Of a stretch of 64,000 nucleotides of DNA, positions 18,028 to 25,608 are shown one piece after another. Every line of letters begins with the position of its first letter. Position 1 is the first letter of the stretch. A program made the translations under genes and the position numbers. The stretch comes from Bradyrhizobium barranii subsp. apii (lineage in GTDB: Bacteria > Pseudomonadota > Alphaproteobacteria > Rhizobiales > Xanthobacteraceae), in contig NZ_CP096255.1 of the NCBI RefSeq assembly GCF_011516635.5, forward strand, positions 4,214,501-4,278,500, written 5' to 3'. The notes beneath the pieces were generated by a model. That model was not told where the DNA came from and made no database searches. It saw only the letters and a program-made list of their open reading frames with translations.

Positions 18028-19619
18028 CAGCGCCTCCTGGTGCCGAACACGGAGGAGAAGCGGGGCGCGCCATGCGAGGGCGCGGCCGGCCGCGGTGGAG
18101 GTGGCGACGGCGCAGGGGGCGGCGGCTCACGCGGAGGTTCGCGGGTGACGGTGGACGGGAGCCGGTCATAGCTGGTGCGCTGCTGGACTGGCGCGGCCGG
18201 CCGGCTGAGCGAATCCGTCGGTGTCGGCGGGATCACGGCGCGGCTGCCGCCGCCGTCCTTGCGCGACGACGCTCGCTTGAACTCCTCGCGGATCGGCCAT
18301 TTCGCCTTCTCGGCGGCGACCTGGACGCATTCGATCAGCGCGGTGTTCTTGGCTTCGCGCCGATGCGCCTTCATGTCGCCGTCGCGATAGGCGTTGAGGA
18401 TCCGGAACTCCATCGGGTCCATGCCGACGAGGTTTGCCAGCTTGTCCATCTGGCACTCGATCGCAAAATCCATCGCGGTGACGCCGAAGCCGCGCATCGC
18501 CGTAGCGGGCGTCCGGTTGGTGAAGACGCAATAGACGTCGCCAAAGACGTTCGGGATGGTATAGGGCCCCGGCAGATGCGCGGCGCATTTCACGGCGGCG
18601 TAGCTGGAGAGCCTCGTATAGGCGCCGCTGTCGAAATAGGCGCGGATTTTTCGCGCGATGACACGGCCATCCCGCATCACGCCGTCCTTGATGTAGATGC
18701 GCTCGGCCCCGCGGGGCGGGCCGTATTGCATCTCCTCCTCGCGCCCGAACACATAGCGGACGGGCCGCCCGGTCAGCATCGCGCCCAGGATTGCGAGCGG
18801 CTCGGTCAACGTATCCACCTTGCCGCCAAAGCCGCCGCCGACCGTGCCGCCGATGAAGTGAAAGGTGTTGGAAGGCAGATCCAGGATCTTGGCGCAGGTG
18901 TCGACCGAGAAGAACAGTGCCTGCGTCGAGGTGTAGACGACGTAGCGGCCGTTGGTGTCGGGCGCGGCGATCGCGCCATTGGTTTCGGTCGGCGCGTGCT
19001 CGATCGGAGACATCTGGTAGCGCTGTTCGAGCACGTGGTCGGCGGTCGCGAGCGCAGCGTCGGCATCGCCGAAGCGCAGCTTCTGGTGATCATGGACGTC
19101 GTGATAGATGAAGGCGTTCTTCGGATAGGTCTCGTTGACGACGGGCGCCCCGGCCTTGAGCGCGTCCTCGACGTCGAGCACGACCGGCAGCGGCTCGTAG
19201 TCGATCCGCACCTTTGCGATCGCCTCGAACGCCTCGCGCTCGCTGTCCGCGACGATGGCGACGACCGGTTCGCCCTTGTAGCGGACCTTGTCCGCCGCCA
19301 GCGTGGGCTCGTCGTCCTTGCCGAAGTTGATGAGGCTGAGAAGCGTGTTGAGATTGCGCGGCACGTCGGCGCCGCGGATGATCCGGCGTACGCCGGACGA
19401 GCGTTCGGCTTCCGTGGTGTCGATATGGCGCAACCGCGCGTGCGCCTGCGTCGAGCGGACCACCTTCAAATGCAGCATGCCCTGAAGCTTGTGATCGTTG
19501 AAATAGCTCGACGTGCCCGTGACATGGCCGAGCATGTCCTGGCGCTGCGTGCCCTTGCCGATCTCATTGAGATTGTCGTCGCGCTCGTCGGCGAAAATGT
19601 CCTTGCGCAGTTCCAGCAT
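18027..19619 (-). CDS. Molybdenum hydroxylase large subunit, N-terminal half with Pro-rich tail
   Basis: A 530-residue protein with the a/b hammerhead domain (about 18-140) and the first MoCo-binding domain (about 155-455). The motif GGGFGGK is at 261-267 and the active-site loop reads TAMRGFGV near 373-380. That differs from the AYRCSFR loop of CuMo CO dehydrogenase, so this is not a CO dehydrogenase. The C-terminal 60 residues are rich in Pro and Ala and end FGTRRR just before the stop, where the second half begins. This tail probably serves as a tether or docking segment. It lies 11 bp after the FeS subunit gene. Confidence 0.88.
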   Translation of the reverse strand: MLELRKDIFADERDDNLNEIGKGTQRQDMLGHVTGTSSYFNDHKLQGMLHLKVVRSTQAHARLRHIDTTEAERSSGVRRIIRGADVPRNLNTLLSLINFGKDDEPTLAADKVRYKGEPVVAIVADSEREAFEAIAKVRIDYEPLPVVLDVEDALKAGAPVVNETYPKNAFIYHDVHDHQKLRFGDADAALATADHVLEQRYQMSPIEHAPTETNGAIAAPDTNGRYVVYTSTQALFFSVDTCAKILDLPSNTFHFIGGTVGGGFGGKVDTLTEPLAILGAMLTGRPVRYVFGREEEMQYGPPRGAERIYIKDGVMRDGRVIARKIRAYFDSGAYTRLSSYAAVKCAAHLPGPYTIPNVFGDVYCVFTNRTPATAMRGFGVTAMDFAIECQMDKLANLVGMDPMEFRILNAYRDGDMKAHRREAKNTALIECVQVAAEKAKWPIREEFKRASSRKDGGGSRAVIPPTPTDSLSRPAAPVQQRTSYDRLPSTVTREPPREPPPPAPSPPPPRPAAPSHGAPRFSSVFGTRRR

Positions 19620-19630
19620 GACAAGATCCT

Positions 19631-20107
19631 TTAGGCACTGGCCCGGCCGCCCGAAGCGGCGAGGATGGCATCGATGATGGGTTCGTAGCCGGCGCAGCGG
19701 CAGATGTTGCCGGAGATCGCCTCGACGACCTCAGCGCGGCTAGGCTGCGGATTGCGATCGAGCAGCGCCTTTGCGGCCATCAGCATGCCCGGCGTGCAAT
19801 AGCCGCATTGGGCGGCAAAACTGTCGGCGAAGGCGCGCTGGAGCGGATGCAGGTTCGGGCCCTGCTTGAGGCCGTCGAGCGTCTCCACCGATCGGCCGGC
19901 GACGGTTTCCGCCAGCGTCAGGCATGACAGGTGCAGCTCGCCGTCGATCAGCACACTGCAGGTGCCGCAGCCGCCCTGGCCGCAGCCGAATTTCGGCGTC
20001 ATATCGCCGATCAGTTCGCGCAGAGCGACCAGCAGGTTGGTGCCGCCATCGACGAAGATCGCGACGTCGCGGCCGTTATGACGAAATTGCAGGGCGGTCT
20101 TGGCCAT
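19631..20107 (-). CDS. Molybdenum hydroxylase 2Fe-2S subunit, CoxS-like
   Basis: A 158-residue small subunit with both iron-sulfur clusters. The plant-ferredoxin-type cluster uses Cys42, Cys47, Cys50 and Cys62 (GCGQGGCGTCSVL then SCLTLAE). The second cluster uses Cys101, Cys104, Cys136 and Cys138 (CGYCTPGM and ICRCAGY). All eight cysteines are present. It passes electrons from the Mo site to the FAD subunit. It lies 6 bp after the FAD-subunit gene and 11 bp before the split Mo subunit, giving the M-S-L order seen in cox clusters. Confidence 0.93.
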   Translation of the reverse strand: MAKTALQFRHNGRDVAIFVDGGTNLLVALRELIGDMTPKFGCGQGGCGTCSVLIDGELHLSCLTLAETVAGRSVETLDGLKQGPNLHPLQRAFADSFAAQCGYCTPGMLMAAKALLDRNPQPSRAEVVEAISGNICRCAGYEPIIDAILAASGGRASA

Positions 20108-20113
20108 GACGAG

Positions 20114-20932
20114 CTATTCCTGACCCGAGAGGAGACGGCGCAGGTGGACGCCGGCGATCTCGCGGCGATACCAGGCGCTGCCGAGCGCGTTGTCGAAGGG
20201 GGAGGTGCCCTCGGTGACGGCGGACGCCGCGGCAGCGATGGTCGCGGCATCCAGCGAACGTCCCTCGAGCACACGCTCGGCGGCGCGTGCCCGAATCTGG
20301 GTCGGCGCCATCGAGCCCAGCGCGATCCGTGCCCCGGCGATCCGTCCACCGCTGATCGGCAGATGGGCTGCGAGCGTAATGACGGAGCCGCCCTTTGGCT
20401 TGATACGGGCGACCTTGTGGTAGCGGAAGGCGTCCGCGCTCGTCGGCCGTGCGCAGGACACCGAGAGCACCAGCGTGCCGGCCTGCCGCTCGCGCGACTG
20501 CAAGAACTCTTCGATGGCGATGTCGCGCGTGCCAAAGCCGCCCTGCACGGCGACGGTGGCATCGAGCGCAAGCAGCGCCACCGTGAAGTCGCCATAGGGA
20601 CTTGGCGCGAACAGGTTGCCCCCGACCGTGCCCATGTTGCGCACCGCAGGTCCGCCGATCGAGCGGGCAGGGGCGTGCAGGAAGCCGAGGTCGCGCTCTG
20701 CGAGGATTTTTGCGAAGGTGATGCCGGCCCCGAGCGTCACGCGCGGGCCCGATGCGTCGATCCGGGTCAGGGCTTGGTCGCTGGCGCGGATGACGGTCGA
20801 GACAGAGACGTCACCCTCGTTCAGCGCCCGCATCACCAGCGTGCCGCCGCCGAGATAGCGTGCGCCGCGATCTGCCGACAGCGCGCCGGCCGCTTCGCTG
20901 GTGCTGGCAAAAGTCTTCACTGTCACGGCCAT
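20114..20932 (-). CDS. Molybdenum hydroxylase FAD-binding subunit, CoxM-like
   Basis: A 272-residue FAD-binding subunit. The two FAD loops are visible: ARYLGGGTLVMR (near residue 24-35) and SIGGPAVRNMGTVGGNLF (near 92-109). The C-terminal CO-dehydrogenase flavoprotein domain follows, with HLRRLLSGQE at the end. It gates electrons out of the enzyme to a quinone or other acceptor. It starts 2 bp after the SRPBCC gene stop. Confidence 0.92.
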   Translation of the reverse strand: MAVTVKTFASTSEAAGALSADRGARYLGGGTLVMRALNEGDVSVSTVIRASDQALTRIDASGPRVTLGAGITFAKILAERDLGFLHAPARSIGGPAVRNMGTVGGNLFAPSPYGDFTVALLALDATVAVQGGFGTRDIAIEEFLQSRERQAGTLVLSVSCARPTSADAFRYHKVARIKPKGGSVITLAAHLPISGGRIAGARIALGSMAPTQIRARAAERVLEGRSLDAATIAAAASAVTEGTSPFDNALGSAWYRREIAGVHLRRLLSGQE

Positions 20933-20934
20933 TG

Positions 20935-21378
20935 CTATGCCGCCTCCTTCAGGTGCCGGCGGATCGCCTCGAAGCCGGCTTGATAGATGTCTTCCGCGAC
21001 CATGTGGACGATGCGATCGCGGTCCTCCGGCCTGGTGCTGAAGCGCGACTCCCAGTGCCAGAAGGTGCGGTCGCCGTCGGTCACCGGCAGCAGGCGGACG
21101 TGCGCCACGTAGTTGAACATCGGCACCGGCGTATCGAGCAGGCAGTAGCTGAAGGTCTGCTCGAGATCGGAGAGCGCCAGCAATTGCTCGCGCAGCTCCG
21201 ATCCGTCCTGCAGCTTGAAGCGCCTGACACAGCCAATTTTATCAGGGGAGTGCGCGCGCTCGATCGTGGAGCTCGCGACCGCCGGATGCCAGCGATCGTG
21301 TCCGTTGAAATCGCGCAGCACGTCCCACACCGCATCGGTGGGCGCATCCAGGATCGTGCTCTTGACGATATGCGGCAC
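20935..21378 (-). CDS. SRPBCC-family protein (CoxG/polyketide-cyclase-like), copy 1
   Basis: A protein of 147 residues starting at GTG 21378, chosen because it follows a GGAGGGTGA ribosome site and matches the start of the neighbouring paralogue. It has the helix-grip pattern: an N-terminal strand VKSTILDAPTDAVWDVLRDF, WHPAVASS, IGCVRRFKL, and a long C-terminal helix. It is clearly paralogous to the next gene upstream (shared DFNG..WHPA and DKIGCVR motifs), so the pair is a tandem duplication. SRPBCC proteins such as CoxG accompany Mo hydroxylases and help recruit or anchor them; ligand binding is possible. Confidence 0.83.
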   Translation of the reverse strand: MPHIVKSTILDAPTDAVWDVLRDFNGHDRWHPAVASSTIERAHSPDKIGCVRRFKLQDGSELREQLLALSDLEQTFSYCLLDTPVPMFNYVAHVRLLPVTDGDRTFWHWESRFSTRPEDRDRIVHMVAEDIYQAGFEAIRRHLKEAA

Positions 21379-21383
21379 GGAGC

Positions 21384-21821
21384 TCACCCTCCGAACTGGC
21401 GCTTGAGGGCGTCGAAGCCGCCCTGGAACACGCCGCCGCCGATATTGCCGACGAGCTCCGCTTCCCGTTCGGGGGCGCAGTCGAACTCGGCGGTCCATTC
21501 CATGAAGGTCTGGTCGCCGTCGGTGACCGGCGTCAGCCGCAACGTCGCGACGTAGTTCTCGACGCCCATGGGGGATTCCAGGATCGAATAGGTGCAGAAC
21601 ATGTCATAGTCGGAAAGGCCGAGCAGCTTCTCGCGGATGCGGTCGCCGTTGCGCAGGCGGAAATCCCTGACACAGCCGATCTTGTCCGAGGGCTCGCCGC
21701 CCTCGATACGGCTTTCCGCGATCGCGGGATGCCAGTTCGGCATGCCGTTGAAGTCGCGCACCCGCGCCCAGACGCGATCGTTGCGCGCATTGACGACGGT
21801 TGAGACATAGACGCGGGCCAT
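21384..21821 (-). CDS. SRPBCC-family protein, copy 2
   Basis: A 145-residue helix-grip protein with YVSTVVNARNDRVWARVRDF, NWHPAIAES, DKIGCVRDFRL and a C-terminal helix ending FDALKRQFGG. It is paralogous to the adjacent downstream gene, 5 bp away. It lies 9 bp after the giant flotillin gene. Presence of two copies beside a flotillin and a hydroxylase suggests membrane recruitment or carriage of a hydrophobic ligand, by analogy with CoxG (inference). Confidence 0.83.
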   Translation of the reverse strand: MARVYVSTVVNARNDRVWARVRDFNGMPNWHPAIAESRIEGGEPSDKIGCVRDFRLRNGDRIREKLLGLSDYDMFCTYSILESPMGVENYVATLRLTPVTDGDQTFMEWTAEFDCAPEREAELVGNIGGGVFQGGFDALKRQFGG

Positions 21822-21830
21822 GATGTGACC

Positions 21831-24746
21831 TCAGCTCTTCTTCCGGGGGCTGCGCTCCGCGGGCGGTTCGCCCTCGGTGGAAGGCGTGGGCGCCGCAGCC
21901 GGCTTCTCGCCGCCTCCGCCTCCACCACCGCCCTTGCGGGCGGACTCCTTGATGCCTTGCATGTCGCGGGCCTCGCGGATCAGGCCCGGCATCTTGGCGA
22001 GGCTGCCCCCCTCGACGCCGATATCCGCCAGAAGGGAATCGATCAGCGGCGCCTGGACGCGGTAGCGTAGCGCCGAGTCGATCACCTCGTCGGTGGCGCT
22101 GCGGCCGCCATTGCCGCCATGGCCGTTGCCGTTGAGGCCGTCGACCTGGAGGATGCGGATGCCCTCGATCTTCTCCATCGGCTTGACGCTCTCGCGCACG
22201 ATGCCTTCGATGCGGTCGAGCAGCTTTCTGCGGAACAGCGAGTAGCGAGCCTGGTCGGTCAGCACGTTCTCGGCCTCGTTGAGCAGCCGCTGCGCCTCGG
22301 CCTCGACGGCCGCCGCGCGCACGCGCTCGGCTTCGGCTGCAATTCGGGTCTCCTCGGCCTGCTTCTCGGCGATCACGATTTCGACGCTCTTGCGACGCCG
22401 GGCGATCTCGTTTTCACGTGCGGTGATGACGCGCTCGGTGGCCTCCGTCGCATGTATCCGCGCTTCCTCGGCCGAGGCCCTGGCGGCGGATTCTTCCAGC
22501 GACTTCAGGTGGATCGCAATCGCCTTCTCCATCAGAACGGTCTCGACCTCCTTCTCGCGATTGACTTCGAGCTTGCGCAGCTCGCGCTCGCGGCCGATGC
22601 GGGCTTCATCCAAGCCGCGATCGGAGGCAATGCGGGCGCGCTCGACCTCCTCGCGCGCGGCAATCTCGGCTTCCTGGAGCGACTGGACGCGGGCGACCTC
22701 GAGTTGCTCGATCGAGCGGCGGCGTTCGATCCGTGCCGCCTCCAGCGCCTGCTCGCGCGAGACGTCAGTGGTCTCGACGTCCTTGCGTGCGACGATTTCG
22801 GCCTGCTTGACCTGGCGGTCGGCGTCGATGCGTTCGGAGCGCTTGGTGGAGAGCGCGATGACGCGGTCTTCGTCCGCGATCTCGATTGCCTTCTTCTGCT
22901 CGATATTGAGCACTTCGCGCTTCTTGGACGAATTGATCCGCTCGGACTCCAGCGCGAGATCGACGCCGATGCGCTGGCGCTCGATCACGTCGCGCCGTTT
23001 GAGGTCAGCCGCCTCGACTGCGGCGGTCCGCTCGATCTCCAGCGCCTTGGTCTCCCTGTCGGCCTGGATCCGCTCGGCCGCGATGGCCTTCTCCTGCGCG
23101 ATGCGCGCGGCCTCGATCGCTTCGCGGGAGGCGATATCGGCTTCCTCGACGGCGCGGTTGCGGGCGATCTCGAGTGAACGAACTCGTTCCTCCTGGGCGA
23201 TACGGGTGGCTTCCGTCGCCTCGCGTGCCGTGATTCCCGCGACGTCGAGTGCCTGGTTCCGCTCGATCTCCAATTGCCGCGTATTCTGCTCAGCGGCGAT
23301 GCGCTCTGCGGCAAGCGTCCGCTCACGGGCGATGCGCGCAGCCTCGACCGCGCGCTGGGCCTCGATCTCGGCTTCCTGGATCGTGCGCACCTGCTGGATC
23401 TCAAGCGCGCGGGTGCGCTCGTCTGACGCGATGCGCTCGACATTGACAATCATGGTCTGGGCGATGCGGGCCTTTTCGGTCGCTTCGCGGGCGGCGATCT
23501 CGGCTTCGTCGACGGCGCGGGTCCGCTCGATCTCGCGGCGCCGTGTCTCTTCTTCATTGGCAATACGGGCGTCGGTCACCACCCGGTCCTGCTGGATACG
23601 CGCCTTCTCAATCGCCTCGCGGGCGGCGATCTCGGCTTCCTCGATGGTACGCATCCGCTCGATTTCGCGCTGGCGCACCTCGCGCTCAGAGGCGATGCGG
23701 CTGGTGTCGATCGAGCGCTGGTTGGCGATCCGGGTCTTCTCGACCTCCTCGCGGGCGAGCAGTTCCTTCTCCTCGATGGTGCGGGTGCGTTCGATCTCCC
23801 GCTGGCGTGTCTCGCGCTCCGAGGCGATACGGGCTTCCGCGATCGCCTGGTCGTTGGCGATGCGTGCCTTCTCGATGGTCTCCCGCGCGGAAATCTGCGC
23901 CTGCTCGGCCTCGGTCTCGCGCAGGGCCCGCTCACGCGCGACCTCGGTGCGTTGCAGGGCGCGGCGCATCTCGATGTCGCGTTCCTGCTCAAGGCGCGCC
24001 GTCTCGCTTTCGCGCTCGATCTCAAGGGCCTGTCGCTCGGCCTCCAGATTGCGGGAGCGGATCTTGATCATCGAATCCTGCTCGATGTCGTTGCGCAGCT
24101 TGCGCTTGGCCTCGATGTCCTCCATCAGGCGTGTCAGACCTTCGGCGTCGAAGCGGTTCGAGGGATTGAAGAATTCGAGATCGGTCTGGTCGAGATCGGT
24201 GATCGCGACGGATTCCAGCTCGAGTCCGTTCTGAGCGAGGGCCTCAGCCGCGTTCGCCTTGACGCGAGCCACATACTCGCCGCGCTGCTCGTGCATCTGC
24301 TCCAGGGTCATCTCCGAGGCAATCGAACGGATCGCGGAGATGAATTTGCCGGCGAGGAGGGCGTGGAGCTTCTCGGGCTCCATGGTGCGGCGGCCGAGCG
24401 TCGCGGCGGCGATGGACACGGCTTCACGGGTCGCCTGAACGCGGACATAGAAGTCGGCCTCGATGTCGACGCGCATGCGGTCCCGGGTGATCACGGCGTC
24501 CTGCCGGGAGCGCACGATGCCCATCGGCTGCACGTTCATGTTGACCGGCGTGTAGTCGTGGATGAAGGGCAGCACGAACGCGCCGCCGTTGATCACGACG
24601 CGCTCGCCGAGCAGGCCGGTCCGGACGAATGAGGTCTCCTTGGACGAGCGATGGTAGAGCCAGTTCACGATGTAGACGCCGACCACGATCACCACGATGG
24701 CGACGATCAGCCAGAGGATCAATTCACCGACCAGAGTCCCTGACAA
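21831..24746 (-). CDS. Giant flotillin-like SPFH protein with long hendecad coiled coil
   Basis: A 971-residue protein, about twice the usual flotillin length. One N-terminal membrane helix (residues about 8-30, LILWLIVAIVVIVVGVYIV) precedes an SPFH/band-7 domain (about 32-215). Residues 215-800 are a continuous charged coiled coil rich in Arg, Glu and Ala. Its core is a 44-residue repeat, four 11-mers, with four clean units at 311-486 and degenerate copies beyond. A flotillin C-terminal region follows (about 800-900), then a Gly-rich and Pro-rich tail ending SPRKKS. It sits between the SRPBCC genes and the PEP-hydrolase-like gene, all closely spaced. A membrane microdomain scaffold for the uptake or oxidation machinery is the inferred role. 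Its Glu/Arg-rich repeat makes large antisense open frames, which are not genes. Confidence 0.88.
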   Translation of the reverse strand: MSGTLVGELILWLIVAIVVIVVGVYIVNWLYHRSSKETSFVRTGLLGERVVINGGAFVLPFIHDYTPVNMNVQPMGIVRSRQDAVITRDRMRVDIEADFYVRVQATREAVSIAAATLGRRTMEPEKLHALLAGKFISAIRSIASEMTLEQMHEQRGEYVARVKANAAEALAQNGLELESVAITDLDQTDLEFFNPSNRFDAEGLTRLMEDIEAKRKLRNDIEQDSMIKIRSRNLEAERQALEIERESETARLEQERDIEMRRALQRTEVARERALRETEAEQAQISARETIEKARIANDQAIAEARIASERETRQREIERTRTIEEKELLAREEVEKTRIANQRSIDTSRIASEREVRQREIERMRTIEEAEIAAREAIEKARIQQDRVVTDARIANEEETRRREIERTRAVDEAEIAAREATEKARIAQTMIVNVERIASDERTRALEIQQVRTIQEAEIEAQRAVEAARIARERTLAAERIAAEQNTRQLEIERNQALDVAGITAREATEATRIAQEERVRSLEIARNRAVEEADIASREAIEAARIAQEKAIAAERIQADRETKALEIERTAAVEAADLKRRDVIERQRIGVDLALESERINSSKKREVLNIEQKKAIEIADEDRVIALSTKRSERIDADRQVKQAEIVARKDVETTDVSREQALEAARIERRRSIEQLEVARVQSLQEAEIAAREEVERARIASDRGLDEARIGRERELRKLEVNREKEVETVLMEKAIAIHLKSLEESAARASAEEARIHATEATERVITARENEIARRRKSVEIVIAEKQAEETRIAAEAERVRAAAVEAEAQRLLNEAENVLTDQARYSLFRRKLLDRIEGIVRESVKPMEKIEGIRILQVDGLNGNGHGGNGGRSATDEVIDSALRYRVQAPLIDSLLADIGVEGGSLAKMPGLIREARDMQGIKESARKGGGGGGGGEKPAAAPTPSTEGEPPAERSPRKKS
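23289..23816 (-). repeat. 44-residue (132-bp) hendecad repeats within the flotillin
   Basis: Residues 311-486 fall into four units of 44 residues, each built on RExRQREIERxRTIEEAEI and ending ARIAxE. Because 44 is four times 11, the repeat fits a hendecad, near-straight coiled coil. The units diverge at DNA level but keep phase. Confidence 0.8.
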
Positions 24747-24771
24747 ATTTCCCTCCCTCGACCTTCCGGCG

Positions 24772-25605
24772 TTATCGCGCGCCGATCGCCTTGAATTTGC
24801 GTACCTGATCCGTCAGCGCCCGCTCGACCGGCAGCCGCTCCATCGAGGAGGCGCCGTAAAAGCCGTGGCAGTAGCGGGTGTTCTTCATGATGAAATCGGC
24901 GTCGTCCGGATCGGCGATCGGTCCGCCGTGGGCGAGCACCAGAATGTCCGGATTGACGCTGAGCGCCGCGGAGGCCCAGGTGTCGATGCGCGCCGGGCAA
25001 TCCTTGAGCTTGGGCGCGGTCTGCGCGCCGATGGTGCCCCCGGTCGTGAGGCCGAGGTGACAGACGATGATATCCGCGCCCGCGATCGCCATCGCGGCGG
25101 CTTCCTTCTCGGTAAAGACGTAGGGCGTCGTCAGCAGGTCCTTCTCGCGCGCCTTGGCGATCATGTCGATCTCGAGCGCGTAGGACATGCCGGTCTCTTC
25201 GAGATTGGCGCGGAACACGCCGTCGATCAGGCCGACGGTCGGAAAGTTCTGCACGCCGGCGAAACCGAGCGCCTTCAACTGGTCCAGGAAAACGTCCATG
25301 TCGCGGAACGGATCCGTGCCATTGACGCCAGCGAGCACTGGCGTTCTGGTCACGACGGGCAGCACTTCGCCGGCCATCTCCAGCACGATGGCGTTGGCGT
25401 CGCCATAAGCCATCAATCCCGCAAGCGAGCCGCGGCCGGCCATGCGATAGCGGCCGGAATTGTAGATGACGATGAGATCGACGCCGCCGGCTTCCTCGCA
25501 CTTGGCCGACAGGCCGGTGCCGGCGCCGCCGCCGATGATGGGCTCGCCGCGCTTTGCCATGTCGCGGAAGCGTTTCAACAGTTCTGCGCGTTCAAACCGG
25601 GCCAT
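24772..25605 (-). CDS. PEP-hydrolase-like TIM-barrel protein (Tm-1 C-terminal-domain type)
   Basis: A 277-residue TIM-barrel protein of the phosphoenolpyruvate-hydrolase-like family. Characteristic segments are IIGGGAGTGLSAKCEEAGGVD, IVIYNSGRYRMAGRGSLAGL, GVNGTDPF, GVQNFPTVGLIDG, and LTTGGTIGAQTA. In plant and fungal Tm-1-type proteins this domain is fused after a UPF0261 domain. Here the UPF0261 domain is encoded immediately upstream, at the end of the LivF fusion, with a 3-bp gap. The pair thus recreates the Tm-1 arrangement as two proteins. The enzymatic reaction is not established for this family; a C-C lyase or hydrolase is plausible. It lies 25 bp before the flotillin gene. Confidence 0.85.
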   Translation of the reverse strand: MARFERAELLKRFRDMAKRGEPIIGGGAGTGLSAKCEEAGGVDLIVIYNSGRYRMAGRGSLAGLMAYGDANAIVLEMAGEVLPVVTRTPVLAGVNGTDPFRDMDVFLDQLKALGFAGVQNFPTVGLIDGVFRANLEETGMSYALEIDMIAKAREKDLLTTPYVFTEKEAAAMAIAGADIIVCHLGLTTGGTIGAQTAPKLKDCPARIDTWASAALSVNPDILVLAHGGPIADPDDADFIMKNTRYCHGFYGASSMERLPVERALTDQVRKFKAIGAR

Positions 25606-25608
25606 CGG

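Noticed and set aside
18020..18030. Frameshift mutation splitting the Mo subunit
   Set aside because: The TGATG overlap, Pro-rich tail and intact halves look like an evolved split; kept as a finding and not as a pseudogene.
17005..19619. CO dehydrogenase (coxL) assignment
   Set aside because: The active-site loop is TAMRGFGV and not the AYRCSFR loop needed for the Mo-Cu site.
18072..19634. 520-codon plus-strand frame opposite the Mo subunit
   Set aside because: The minus-strand frame has clear hydroxylase motifs and operon spacing; the plus-strand product is low-complexity.
22119..24234. Long plus-strand open frames (up to about 650 codons) opposite the flotillin
   Set aside because: They are products of the Glu/Arg/Ala repeat codons read in reverse; composition is dominated by Ser/Arg/Ala or Leu/Asp runs with no domain.
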